Assembly: GCF_935822925.1 (NCBI RefSeq)
Contig: NZ_CAKXZS010000016.1
Location: 186,001 to 250,000 of the forward strand
Reading direction: 5' to 3'
Length of the DNA stretch: 64,000 nt
DNA from: Mesorhizobium ventifaucium
Lineage (GTDB): Bacteria; Pseudomonadota; Alphaproteobacteria; Rhizobiales; Rhizobiaceae
This document shows, piece by piece, positions 16,707 to 25,558 of the stretch. Position numbers and translations under genes: made by a program. Below the pieces are notes generated by a model. It was not told the origin of the DNA and made no database searches. It saw only the letters and a list, made by a program, of their open reading frames with translations. Numbering within the stretch: the stretch's first letter is position 1; the number at the start of each line of letters is the position of its first letter.

Positions 16707-18065
16707 ATGGAAAGTCGTGTTGCCGTCATTGGAGCCGGACCTTCCGGCATGGCCCAGCTTCGAGCCTTCAAGTCGGCTGCCGACAAGGGTGCGGATATTC
16801 CGGAAATCGTCTGCTTCGAAAAGCAGTCCGACTGGGGCGGCCTGTGGAATTACACCTGGCGCACCGGACTCGACGAGCATGGCGACCCGGTGCATGGCTC
16901 GATGTATCGTTACCTCTGGTCGAACGGACCGAAGGAATGCCTCGAATTCGCCGACTACACGTTCGAGGAGCATTTCGGACGGCCAATCGGGTCGTATCCG
17001 CCGCGCGCGGTGCTGTGGGACTACATCAAGGGCCGCGTCGAAAAATCCGGCGTGCGCCAATGGGTGCGCTTCAACAGCCCGGTGCGCATGGTGACCTTCT
17101 CCGACACGACGAAAAAGTTCACCGTCACCGCGCATGACCGCACCAACGACGTCACCTATTCGGAGGAGTTCGATAACGTCGTCGTCGCATCCGGGCACTT
17201 CTCCGTGCCCAACGTCCCCTATTTCGAGGGTTTTTCGACCTTCAACGGCCGCATCCTGCACAGCCACGATTTCCGCGACGCCATGGAATTCAAGGACAAG
17301 GACATCCTGATCATCGGCCGCTCCTATTCGGCCGAGGACATCGGATCGCAATGCTACAAATACGGCGCCAAATCGATCACCTCCAGCTATCGCTCGAAGC
17401 CGATGGGCTTCAAATGGCCTGACAACTGGAAGGAAGTGCCGCTGCTGCAGAAGGTCGTCGGTAAAACCGCGCATTTCAAGGACGGCAGCACCAGGGATGT
17501 CGACGCCATCATCCTGTGCACGGGCTACCTCCATTCATTCCCGTTCCTCACCGAGGATCTGAAGCTCAAGACCGCCAACCGCATGTGGCCGGACGGGCTC
17601 TATGAGGGCGTCGTCTGGGAGAAGAACCCGCAGCTGTCCTATATCGGCATGCAGGACCAGTTCTACACGTTCAACATGTTCGACGCGCAAGCCTGGTTCG
17701 CGCGCGACGTCATCATGGGCCGTATCAAGCTGCCTTCGGCCGAGGCGATGGCGGAACACGGCAGGAAATGGCGGGCGCGTGAGGAAACGCTGGAAGACGC
17801 CGAGCAGATGATCTGGTTCCAGGGCGACTACACCAAGGAGCTGATGGATCAGACCGACTATCCCGGCTTCGACGTCGAGGCTGTCAATCAGACCTTCATG
17901 GAGTGGGAACACCACAAGGTGGAGAACATCATGACGTTCCGCGACAATGCCTATCGCTCGTTGATGACCGGCACGATGGCGCCGCTGCACCACACGGCCT
18001 GGCTGCAGGCGATGGACGATTCGATGGAATCCTATCTGGAAGTGAAAGGAGTGGCGGCGGAGTAA
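16707..18065 (+). CDS. tmm: Trimethylamine monooxygenase (flavin-containing monooxygenase)
   Basis: The 452-residue protein has the class B FMO layout. The FAD motif GAGPSG lies at residues 9-14, the FMO fingerprint [11 protein letters not shown] near 182-192, and the NADPH motif GRSYSAED near 205. Length and the segments [19 protein letters not shown] and TGYLHSFPF match bacterial trimethylamine monooxygenase, which oxidises trimethylamine to the N-oxide with NADPH and oxygen. It is cytoplasmic. A GGAGG precedes the ATG by about six bases. The dmm genes upstream and the TMAO-type importer downstream support the substrate. Other FMOs with amine or sulfide substrates remain possible. Confidence 0.9.
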   Translation: MESRVAVIGAGPSGMAQLRAFKSAADKGADIPEIVCFEKQSDWGGLWNYTWRTGLDEHGDPVHGSMYRYLWSNGPKECLEFADYTFEEHFGRPIGSYPPRAVLWDYIKGRVEKSGVRQWVRFNSPVRMVTFSDTTKKFTVTAHDRTNDVTYSEEFDNVVVASGHFSVPNVPYFEGFSTFNGRILHSHDFRDAMEFKDKDILIIGRSYSAEDIGSQCYKYGAKSITSSYRSKPMGFKWPDNWKEVPLLQKVVGKTAHFKDGSTRDVDAIILCTGYLHSFPFLTEDLKLKTANRMWPDGLYEGVVWEKNPQLSYIGMQDQFYTFNMFDAQAWFARDVIMGRIKLPSAEAMAEHGRKWRAREETLEDAEQMIWFQGDYTKELMDQTDYPGFDVEAVNQTFMEWEHHKVENIMTFRDNAYRSLMTGTMAPLHHTAWLQAMDDSMESYLEVKGVAAE

Positions 18066-18101
18066 CGGCTTCCTCGGCCGCGCACTTTTGCGCGACATGC
18101 A

Positions 18102-19127
18102 TCAGTTGCTGCGAGCCTCGCGCACCTCTTTCGTCGCTTCAATGATCCGCCCGAGCAGGGAATGGAGATCGTCGCGGTGGCCGCTGCGGCCGGCGGGGCC
18201 GTTTTCATCTGAAGTCATGACCACGGTCAATGCTCGCCCCGGCACAACATAGACCATCTGCCCGCCATAGCCCCATCCGTAGAACACCGCTTCGCCCGCG
18301 ATCTGACGGATGAACCAACCATAGCCATAACCGTCACCGGTGAAACGCGAGGCGGTGCGTGGCTGCCAGGAGAGCTTGATCCAGTCGGCCGGCACGAGCT
18401 GCCGTCCGCCACGGCTCACTCCGCCGCTGCGGTAGAGCTCGCCAAAGGCGAGCAGCGAGCGCGGGCTCATGGCCATCTGGTTGCCGCCGAGATAGATGCC
18501 CTGTGGGTCGCGGTCCCAGGCGGTGATGGAAAAGCCCTGCTGCGGCCCCAGCCATTCGCGCGCCAGTTCCAGCGTTGAGCGGCCGGTCCGCCGCGTCAGG
18601 ATCGCCGAAAGGAGATGGGTCGAGCCGGTGGAATAGAGCATGGTACCGCCCGGTTCGTCGTCGAAGGGCATGGCGAGCGCTGCCCGCACCCAGTTGTCGC
18701 TTGCCACCCAGCGCCCGTAGTTTGGGCCGGAGGTCCGACCCAGCCCTGCCTGCATGGAAAGCAGATGACCGATCGTAACCTGCTGGAGCCGCGGATCCAC
18801 GTCGGCGGGCAGGTCGGCCTGAAGGAGCGGAGCGATCTTCTGGTCAGTGCCTTGCAGCACGCCCTTGTCGATGGCGATGCCGACGAGCGCGGAGATGATC
18901 GACTTGGAGGCCGATTTTATGTTGGCAGGACGTGCCGGGGAGTGGCCGCGATAGCCACGCTCCGCCACCACCGCGCCGTCATGCGCGATGGCAACCGTGC
19001 GCAGCGGCGTCAGGCGCTCGGCCTCGTCAAGGAGCTTTCCAAGCCGCTGCTCCAGGCCATCCGCAGCGTGAGCAGCGACGGAAAGGATCAGGAGAAAGGC
19101 TAGAATCACGGTGGGTCGCTTCAGCAT
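18102..19127 (-). CDS. Serine hydrolase, beta-lactamase class C / penicillin-binding family
   Basis: The 341 residues begin with a signal peptide (hydrophobic core at about 6-20, AHAA cleavage region). The catalytic SxxK is SASK at 72-75, followed by the tyrosine motif YST in GTMLYSTGST near 165. These proteins act in the periplasm as esterases, peptidases or lactamases, and no substrate can be named. The gene converges on tmm and lies ahead of tmoW on the same strand, so it may simply be a passenger in the island. Confidence 0.85.
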   Translation of the reverse strand: MLKRPTVILAFLLILSVAAHAADGLEQRLGKLLDEAERLTPLRTVAIAHDGAVVAERGYRGHSPARPANIKSASKSIISALVGIAIDKGVLQGTDQKIAPLLQADLPADVDPRLQQVTIGHLLSMQAGLGRTSGPNYGRWVASDNWVRAALAMPFDDEPGGTMLYSTGSTHLLSAILTRRTGRSTLELAREWLGPQQGFSITAWDRDPQGIYLGGNQMAMSPRSLLAFGELYRSGGVSRGGRQLVPADWIKLSWQPRTASRFTGDGYGYGWFIRQIAGEAVFYGWGYGGQMVYVVPGRALTVVMTSDENGPAGRSGHRDDLHSLLGRIIEATKEVREARSN

Positions 19128-19190
19128 GAAGCCAGCTTGGGATGCATTTTGGGCAAGACGAAGGTGGGGGCGCGAACCTCTATTTTCCGG

Positions 19191-21173
19191 CTATCCCAGC
19201 CTTGCGCGTGCCTTGGCCGTCCAGGCGTTGAACAGCCGGTCGGCGACGATGCCGATGAAGGCGATGGCCAGCCCGGCGACGATGCCGCGGCCTGAATCGG
19301 CCTTGGACAGCGCGATGAACACCTCCTGGCCGAGATCGCGGGTGCCGACCATGGCGCAGATGATGATCATCGCCAGCGCCATCAGTATCGTCTGGTTGAT
19401 GCCGAGCATGATCTCGGGAAGCGCCAGCGGCAGCTGGACGCGCAGGAACGTCTGGCGCCTGGTGCAACCCGATACCTTTGCCGCCTCGATCAGTGCCGGC
19501 GGCACCTGCCGGAGGCCGTGATTGGTGTAGCGGATGGCCGGCACCACGGCGAATGCGACCGTCGCGATCATCGCCGTCACGTCGCCGACTCTGAATAGCA
19601 TCACCACCGGAATGATGAAACAGAACGACGGCAGCACCTGCAGCGTGTCGATGACCGGGGTGACGATCTTCTCGACACGGTCGCTGCGCGATGCCATCAG
19701 CCCGATCGGGATGCCGATCAGGCAAGCGATGAAGGCCGAGATGCCGCAGAGATAGACCGTCGCCATGGTCTTTTCCCAGAGCCCGGTCACCGCGCAGAAG
19801 ACGGTCAGCGCCGCGACCAGAGCGGCGAGACGCAGGCCGCCGAGCTGGTAGCCGGCAAGGCCGAGCAGGAACACCGCGCCCAGCCACGGGAAGCCCTCGC
19901 AGAAGGCGCGCACCGGGTTCAGCACATTGAGGATCAGAGCCACGCGGAACGCTTCGATCGTGTCGAAGAAGTTGATCGTGATCCAGGTCACCGCTGTCTT
20001 CCACATCGGCGCAGTGGTGAAGGTGATCGCCTTCGGCACCGCAGCGAAGGCCGGCACGAACAGGCCAAGCAGCGTCGTGGCGGCAAGGATGGCGACGGCC
20101 AGCGTCAGGTTGGGGTAGCGCCGCCAGAAGCTCGAGCTGACCTCCTGATAGACATGGCCTTTCGCGTGATTGCGCGCGATCGCCTGGCTCAGCCGGTCGA
20201 GCGCGATTGCCAGAGCCACGATGGCAAGGCCGGCTTCCATCGCCTCGCCGACCTTTAGCGCCCTGAGCGCCAACAGCACGTCGTAGCCGAGGCCGCCGGC
20301 GCCGATCATCGAAGCGATGATCACCATATTGAGCGCCAGCATGATGACCTGGTTGACACCGACCATCAGCGCTGGACGCGCCGAAGGCAGAAGCACGCGC
20401 CACAGTTTCTGGCGCGCCGTGCAGCCGGCCATCTCGCTGAAATCGTCGATTTCGGACGGCACCCGCGACAGCCCCAGCATCGTCGCGCGCACCATCGGCG
20501 GTGTCGCGAAAATGGCCGTCGCGATCATCGCCGAAACCGGACTGTTGCCGAACAAAAGAAGCATCGGGATCAGATAGGCGAAGGTCGGGATGGTCTGCAT
20601 CAGGTCGAGGGCAGGGGAGATCAGCAGCCTCTCCGCCCATGGCTTGCGCCAAGCCCAGATGCCGACGAACAATCCGGTGACGATGCAGAACGGCACGGCG
20701 ATGGAGATCAGTCCCAGCGTCAGCATGGCGCTGGTCCACTGGCCGAACAGCGCGATGTAGAGGAAACAGCCGCCGACCAGCGCGCCGAGCTTCCAGCCAC
20801 CGGCGGCACGTCCGGCCAGGAATGCAGCGATGCACACGCCAACCCAGGACAGCCGCGGCAGGACGAGCATGTCGGCGCCATGGCCGATCTTGAAATTCTT
20901 GGCGAGCAGACCGAGCGCAAAGTCGAGCGGTACGCCGAGCACAGCGGTGATCGAGCGCGTCAGCCAGGAAAAATTCGACTTTATCAGGTTCATCAGCGCG
21001 CTGACCCAGTCGGCGACCGGAACGATTGCGCTCGCCGGGTAGTTGACCGCCCAGGGCAGCCTGTCCTGCAGCAGGAACACGGCAAGCACCGCGGCAAGGG
21101 CGCAGGCCCAGGCCACCAGCCAGATCTGAACCGGCCGCGATCTCGCCTCGCTGGTGCTTGCCGTCACAGTCAT
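19191..21173 (-). CDS. tmoW: ABC transporter permease, fused two-domain, TMAO/betaine type
   Basis: At 660 residues this is twice the size of ProW, and two binding-protein-dependent permease domains are visible. The cytoplasmic EAA loops are EMAGCTARQKLWRVLLPSAR in the first half and VSGCTRRQTFLRVQLPLALP in the second. About a dozen hydrophobic segments are present. A fused permease of this size is characteristic of the TMAO importer TmoXWV of marine alphaproteobacteria. The start overlaps the ATPase stop by four bases (ATGA). Because tmm is adjacent, TMAO or another quaternary/tertiary amine is the expected cargo. Confidence 0.85.
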   Translation of the reverse strand: MTVTASTSEARSRPVQIWLVAWACALAAVLAVFLLQDRLPWAVNYPASAIVPVADWVSALMNLIKSNFSWLTRSITAVLGVPLDFALGLLAKNFKIGHGADMLVLPRLSWVGVCIAAFLAGRAAGGWKLGALVGGCFLYIALFGQWTSAMLTLGLISIAVPFCIVTGLFVGIWAWRKPWAERLLISPALDLMQTIPTFAYLIPMLLLFGNSPVSAMIATAIFATPPMVRATMLGLSRVPSEIDDFSEMAGCTARQKLWRVLLPSARPALMVGVNQVIMLALNMVIIASMIGAGGLGYDVLLALRALKVGEAMEAGLAIVALAIALDRLSQAIARNHAKGHVYQEVSSSFWRRYPNLTLAVAILAATTLLGLFVPAFAAVPKAITFTTAPMWKTAVTWITINFFDTIEAFRVALILNVLNPVRAFCEGFPWLGAVFLLGLAGYQLGGLRLAALVAALTVFCAVTGLWEKTMATVYLCGISAFIACLIGIPIGLMASRSDRVEKIVTPVIDTLQVLPSFCFIIPVVMLFRVGDVTAMIATVAFAVVPAIRYTNHGLRQVPPALIEAAKVSGCTRRQTFLRVQLPLALPEIMLGINQTILMALAMIIICAMVGTRDLGQEVFIALSKADSGRGIVAGLAIAFIGIVADRLFNAWTAKARARLG

Positions 21174-22255
21174 GCGCCGGCCTTGGGACGTTCGATGCCT
21201 GCCAGAAGATCGATCACCGCTTGCGGCGTGACTTCGCCGATCGGCTTGCCGCTGCCGTTGACGACGGCGAACGGCTTGCCGGCCGAGACGATATCAGCCG
21301 AGAAACTCGATATCTTGGCATCGGGCGCGACCACGCCGCCATGCTCGGCCCCGTCGCAGGCGCGCATCAGGCTTCGCGCCGAGATCACCTTGGCGCGGTC
21401 GACGTCGCGGGTGAACTCGGCGACATAATCGGTCGCCGGATTGACCACCAGCTCTTCCGGCGTGCCGATCTGGATGACCTCGCCGTCTTTCATGATGGCG
21501 ATGCGGTCGGCCAGCCGGATGGCCTCGTCGAAATCATGGGTGATGAAGACGATGGTCTTGTGCAGCATGGTCTGCAGCCGCATCAATTCGTCCTGCATCT
21601 CGCGGCGGATCAGCGGATCGAGCGCCGAAAACGGCTCGTCGAGAAACCAGATTTCCGGCTTGGTGGCGAGGCTGCGGGCGATGCCGACACGCTGCTGCTG
21701 GCCGCCGGAAAGCTCTCGCGGATAGAAATGCTCGCGGCCGCGCAGGCCGACAAGCTCGATCACTTCGCGCGCGCGTTTTTCGCGCGTCGGCCGGTCCTGC
21801 CCTTGTATGCCCAGTGGAAAGGCGATGTTCTCCAGCACATTCAGATGCGGCAGCAGGGCAAAGTTCTGGAACACCATGCCCATGCGGTGGCGCCGCAGCT
21901 CGATCAGCGCGGTATCGGAGATTTTCAGGAGATCCTTGCCCTCGAACTCGACCTTGCCATGCGTCGGCTCGACCAGCCGCGACATGCAGCGCACCAGCGT
22001 CGACTTGCCCGACCCCGAAAGCCCCATGATGATGAAGATCTCGCCCTGGCGGATTTCGAGGTTAACGCCGCGCACCGCGCCGACCAGCCCGGCCGCCGCG
22101 ACCTCCGCCATGCTGGCCTTGCCGTCGCGCTGGCGGATGAAGTTGGCCGCGTTCGCGCCGAACAGCTTCCAGACGTTGCGGCAGGCGAGCTTTATCGGGC
22201 GGGCATCCCTCGGCGTGCCTGCCGCTTGCAGCACCTGTTCAGTCGTATCGGCCAT
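21170..22255 (-). CDS. tmoV: ABC transporter ATP-binding protein, TMAO/betaine type
   Basis: The 361-residue ATPase is of the ProV/OpuAA type. Walker A is GLSGSGKST, the signature LSGGQQQRVGIARS and Walker B WFLDEPFSALD, with the typical switch histidine in VFITHDFDEA. About 70 residues after the ATPase core resemble the regulatory tail of this family. It drives import together with TmoW and the binding protein TmoX encoded upstream. A strong hairpin separates it from tmoX. The stop overlaps the tmoW start. Confidence 0.87.
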   Translation of the reverse strand: MADTTEQVLQAAGTPRDARPIKLACRNVWKLFGANAANFIRQRDGKASMAEVAAAGLVGAVRGVNLEIRQGEIFIIMGLSGSGKSTLVRCMSRLVEPTHGKVEFEGKDLLKISDTALIELRRHRMGMVFQNFALLPHLNVLENIAFPLGIQGQDRPTREKRAREVIELVGLRGREHFYPRELSGGQQQRVGIARSLATKPEIWFLDEPFSALDPLIRREMQDELMRLQTMLHKTIVFITHDFDEAIRLADRIAIMKDGEVIQIGTPEELVVNPATDYVAEFTRDVDRAKVISARSLMRACDGAEHGGVVAPDAKISSFSADIVSAGKPFAVVNGSGKPIGEVTPQAVIDLLAGIERPKAGA

Positions 22256-22282
22256 GCAGTCGTCCTTCTGGAATAGGGGATA

Positions 22283-22310
22283 GAGACCCGGCCATGAATG
22301 ACCGGGTCTC
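22283..22310 (-). other. Intercistronic stem-loop between tmoX and tmoV
   Basis: GAGACCCGG at 22283-22291 pairs exactly with CCGGGTCTC at 22302-22310, with a ten-base loop. No thymine run follows on the transcribed strand. Hairpins placed after a binding-protein gene often stabilise the upstream message or cut read-through, giving more binding protein than ATPase. Confidence 0.55.
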
Positions 22311-22330
22311 GCAGTTTCCAGTTGGAACGG

Positions 22331-23305
22331 TCACTCGGCCCAGGCTTTCCAGTCGGCTTCGTGGGCGGCGATCCAGGCGGCGGCGACGTCTTCCGGCGTC
22401 TTGCCTTCAAGATCGATCTGGCCGCTCATCTTGTTGAGCTCGTCGGTGTCGATCGTGTAGTTCTTCGCGACCTTGTAGGCGACCGGCCATTTGTCCTTCA
22501 TGCCGGCCCAGGAATATTTCCAGATCTCGCCATGCGGCTTGCCGCAGTCGTACTTTGCGTCGGGGTTCACGCCCCATTTCGGATCGGTGTAGCACTCCGG
22601 CGTATAGTCGGGGAATTCGACCCATTCCCCCTTGTATTTGGCTGGCGCCCAATGCGGCGAATAGACCCACAGCATGATCGGCGCCTTGCGCTGATAGGCC
22701 GAATCCAGCTCGGCGAACATCGCCGCGTCGGTGCCGGCATGGATGACGGTGAAGGGCAGCTTCAGCGCTGCGGCACGCTCGTCGTCAAAACCTTCCCATG
22801 TCACCGGGCCGCCGAGATAGCGGCCGTTCGGCGCTGTTTCCGCCGTCGAGAAGGCTTCGGCGCATTTCGGGTCCTTCAGCGCCTCCCAGTTCGGCAGGCC
22901 CGGGCATTTCTCCTTCATGTATTCGGGATACCACCATTCCTCCTTGGCCTTGGGCCCGAGCGCGCCGAGGCGTTCGGTCTGGCCGGTTGCATCCGAGGCC
23001 TTCATGGCTTCGCCGGCCGTCGTGTCCCAGAATTCCATCGCGACAGCGAGATCGCCATTGGTAAGGCCGGTGGTCAGGCTGGAAAGATAATCGGCCGTCG
23101 GATACTCGACCGTGTATCCGAGCTTTTCAAGAATGCCGCCGAGGATCTTTGCGTTCAGGTTGACGCTGGTCCAGTCGAACAGCGCGATCTTGATAGGATC
23201 GTTCGATTCTGGCGCCGCCGCTTGGGCCGAAGGCGTCAGTGCACTTGCCGCGGCAAGTGTTAAGGCTCCCATTGATAATTTCGAAATCAAACTCCGAAGT
23301 GACAT
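22331..23305 (-). CDS. tmoX: Substrate-binding protein of TMAO/betaine-type ABC transporter
   Basis: The 324 residues carry a signal peptide with core LTLAAASAL and cleavage near AQAAA. They show the OpuAC-like fold with LFDWTSVNLNAK and AVAMEFWDTTAGE. The mature protein is rich in tryptophan and tyrosine (EEWWYPEYMKEKCPG, LWVYSPHWAPAKY), as expected for an aromatic cage binding a quaternary or N-oxide headgroup. Size and motifs fit TmoX, the periplasmic TMAO-binding protein; glycine betaine or choline binding cannot be excluded. It is the first gene of the importer operon. Confidence 0.87.
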   Translation of the reverse strand: MSLRSLISKLSMGALTLAAASALTPSAQAAAPESNDPIKIALFDWTSVNLNAKILGGILEKLGYTVEYPTADYLSSLTTGLTNGDLAVAMEFWDTTAGEAMKASDATGQTERLGALGPKAKEEWWYPEYMKEKCPGLPNWEALKDPKCAEAFSTAETAPNGRYLGGPVTWEGFDDERAAALKLPFTVIHAGTDAAMFAELDSAYQRKAPIMLWVYSPHWAPAKYKGEWVEFPDYTPECYTDPKWGVNPDAKYDCGKPHGEIWKYSWAGMKDKWPVAYKVAKNYTIDTDELNKMSGQIDLEGKTPEDVAAAWIAAHEADWKAWAE

Positions 23306-23700
23306 GCCTGTGCTCCTGTCAAGCTCTGGTGGAAGTTATCGTTCGTTCCCTTCTTGCGTCTTTTTGATTGTGTTGGAAAAGCTGGTCATTGCGCAAGTCC
23401 ATTGGCAGCAAATTGCTGTCGGCGCTGAAGTAGGCGCAGACGGGAATGATGCCCAATTCGATCAAGATGTCGTGCGACCGCGTCATGGCTGCCGTGCAGC
23501 CGAAGCAGTGATCTGCGGATCGATCGCCGGTCTTGCGGCGCCCTCAAGCTTGCGAGCCATCAAGTTCCCATGATGTCGGCTGCCGGCAGTCGCCGAAGCC
23601 ATTTTCATGGGATGAAATTATATATACCAACATTCATATCGCGCAGCGACTAATGCCATTCGTAGGCGGGTAAGGACCGGGGTTGCGCCTCGCGCGCCTC
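23306..23700. other. Non-coding gap upstream of tmoX
   Basis: About 395 bases hold the tmoX leader and promoter region. A stretch of lower GC (around 23610-23640) may mark a promoter. I see no convincing gene, RNA structure or operator here. Confidence 0.4.
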
Positions 23701-23850
23701 TTCCTTCCCCCTTGCGGGAGAAGGTGAATTGGCACGCAGCGCCAAGACGGTTGAGGGGTGCTGGCCCGAGCGCTGTTAGTGCCAAGCTGGAGCACCCCTC
23801 ATCCGACCGAGCTTCGCTCGGCCACCTTCTCCCACAAGGGGAGAAGGAAA
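23701..23850. repeat. Compound REP-type palindromic repeat
   Basis: The outer arms are CCTTCTCCC-type sequences: CCCCCTTGCGGGAGAAGGTG near 23707-23726 and CACCTTCTCCCACAAGGGG near 23823-23841. Inner arms are GAGGGGTGCT (23753) and AGCACCCCTC (23791), plus CCGAGC-TT-CGCTCGG. This is the rhizobial REP family found between convergent or tandem genes. It separates tmoX from the short-chain dehydrogenase gene. Confidence 0.7.
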
Positions 23851-23864
23851 GAAGCGGTGGCGCC

Positions 23865-24650
23865 TCACGACATGATCAGGCCGCCATCGACATTGATCGT
23901 CTGGCCGGTGATGTAGGCGGCGTCGTTACTGGCCAGAAAGCTGACCAGGCCGGAAACGTCATCGCCGCTGCCGGCGCGGCCCATCGGGATGTTCTTCACC
24001 CATTCGGCCATCAGCTCGCCGGGCTTGTAGTCGCCCATCAGTCTGCCCCATGCGGCGTCGTTGTAGGCCCACATGTCGGTGTCGATGATGCCGGGACAGA
24101 TCGCGTTGACGGTGATCTTCTCCTTGGCCACTTCCTTGGCGAGGCTCTGGGTGATGCCGACGACGCCGAATTTCGAGGCGGCATAATGCGGCGTGTAGAT
24201 GAAGCCCTGGCGCGCCTGGCCGGATGCGGTGTTGATCAGCCGGCCGCCGTCGCCATGTTTGCGGATGCGCACGATCGCCTCCTGGCAACACAGGAACACA
24301 CCCTTGGTGTTGACCGCCAGCACCTTGTCCCATTCGGCCTCGGTCATCGCCTCGATCCTGGCGATGGTGATGACGCCGGCATTCTGCACGGAGATGTCGA
24401 CGCGGCCGAACTGCTGTTCGGCCAGGTCGTAGAGGGCGGCGACCTCGTCCTTCTTCGTCACGTCCATGCGCAGCGATGCGACCTTGGCGCCTTCTGCCTT
24501 CAGTCCGGCGGCGACCTCTTCGACGCGAGGATCGATGGCGCTGACGACGACCGCAGCACCCTCCGCCGCGAAGCGCCGGGCTAGGGCCACACCGATGCCG
24601 CCGCTGGCGCCGGTGATGACCGCCGTCTTACCCTCGAAACGCTTCTGCAT
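23865..24650 (-). CDS. Short-chain dehydrogenase/reductase
   Basis: The 261-residue classical SDR has GASGGIG for NAD(P) binding, NAG in the fourth strand, a catalytic serine in NTASGQ and YAASK with the tyrosine and lysine. It ends with ITGQTINVDGGLIMS. The ATG at 24650 follows a GGAGAG site; the open frame upstream overlaps the preceding gene and is not part of it. With the neighbouring SDR, kinase and sugar importer it probably oxidises a polyol or sugar, but the substrate is not known. Confidence 0.88.
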   Translation of the reverse strand: MQKRFEGKTAVITGASGGIGVALARRFAAEGAAVVVSAIDPRVEEVAAGLKAEGAKVASLRMDVTKKDEVAALYDLAEQQFGRVDISVQNAGVITIARIEAMTEAEWDKVLAVNTKGVFLCCQEAIVRIRKHGDGGRLINTASGQARQGFIYTPHYAASKFGVVGITQSLAKEVAKEKITVNAICPGIIDTDMWAYNDAAWGRLMGDYKPGELMAEWVKNIPMGRAGSGDDVSGLVSFLASNDAAYITGQTINVDGGLIMS

Positions 24651-24658
24651 TTTCTCTC

Positions 24659-25423
24659 CTACCAGCAGACGAAGCCGCCATCGACGATCAGGTCGATGCC
24701 GGTGACGAAACTCGAAGCGCGGCTGGCCAGGAACACGGTCGGGCCGACCATCTCTTCCGGCGCTGCCATCCGCCCCATCGGCGTGTCGCGCTCGAAGATC
24801 TTGACCTGGTCGGCGACCTCCGGCCGCTTGTTCATCGGCGTCAGCGTGTAGCCGGGGCTGACGACGTTGACGCGCAGGCCGCGATCGGCCCATTCCATCG
24901 CGAGGCTCTTCGACATGTGGATGACGGCGGCCTTCGACGAATTGTAATGCGCCTGGGTCAGGCCGCGATTGACGATCGAGCCCGACATCGAGGCGATGTT
25001 GATGATCGAGCCCTTGCGCCGCGTCAGCATTGCGCGCGCTTCCGCCTGGCAGGACAGGAACACGCCGTTGACATTGACGTTGTAGAGCTGCTGCCATTTC
25101 TCCAGCGACAGCGTCTCGGCCGGCTCGGCCGCGGCGACGCCGGCATTGTTGACCGCGATCGTCAGCGCGCCGAGTTCCTTCTCCGTGCGTTCGATCGCCA
25201 CTGCCAAATCGGCCTCTGAGGTCACCGTGCCGGTCAGCACCAGTGCCTTGCGGCCGAGCGCCGAGATCCTGTGCGCGGTCTCGTCCAGCCCGCCCTTCGA
25301 GGCGTGGCCGAAACAGGCGATATCGGCGCCGGCCTCGGCCAGGCCGATGGCGATCGCTTGCCCAATGCCGCTGCCGGCGCCGGTGACGAGAGCAACGTCC
25401 CCATGAAGATCGAATAGTTTCAT
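24659..25423 (-). CDS. Short-chain dehydrogenase/reductase, polyol dehydrogenase-like
   Basis: The 254 residues begin MKLFDLHGDVALVTGAGSG, a start like those of threitol and other polyol dehydrogenases. The catalytic set is SMSGSIVNRG with YNSSK, and the C-terminus is FVTGIDLIVDGGFVCW. It precedes the other SDR by eight bases, so the two are co-translated from one message and may act in sequence or as alternative steps. The sugar importer lies upstream on the same strand after a hairpin. Substrate assignment is by analogy only. Confidence 0.87.
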   Translation of the reverse strand: MKLFDLHGDVALVTGAGSGIGQAIAIGLAEAGADIACFGHASKGGLDETAHRISALGRKALVLTGTVTSEADLAVAIERTEKELGALTIAVNNAGVAAAEPAETLSLEKWQQLYNVNVNGVFLSCQAEARAMLTRRKGSIINIASMSGSIVNRGLTQAHYNSSKAAVIHMSKSLAMEWADRGLRVNVVSPGYTLTPMNKRPEVADQVKIFERDTPMGRMAAPEEMVGPTVFLASRASSFVTGIDLIVDGGFVCW

Positions 25424-25469
25424 CGAAATATTTTCCTGTTGAGCCGCCGGTGCTGCCCTGGGAAGGAAG

Positions 25470-25495
25470 GGGGCGCCAGTCCTAGCTGGCGCCCC
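25470..25495 (-). other. Strong stem-loop between importer ATPase and SDR genes
   Basis: GGGGCGCCAG at 25470-25479 pairs with CTGGCGCCCC at 25486-25495 around a six-base loop. It lies in the 135-base gap between the ATPase stop and the first SDR start. No thymine run follows on the transcribed strand, so partial termination or message processing is more likely than full stop. Confidence 0.5.
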
Positions 25496-25558
25496 GCGCG
25501 GTCCGGTGCCTGGGAGGGTATCACCTGCTGCGCCTTATTCCGATCCTTTATGCTGCCC

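Noticed and set aside
19191..23305. Proline/glycine betaine importer as the primary call
   Set aside because: The families are related, but the fused 660-residue permease and linkage to tmm favour the TMAO importer. Betaine remains a possible secondary substrate.
24651..25097. Upstream extension of the SDR gene that ends at 23865
   Set aside because: The frame overlaps the preceding SDR gene and lacks SDR sequence. The ATG at 24650 with GGAGAG gives the classical start.
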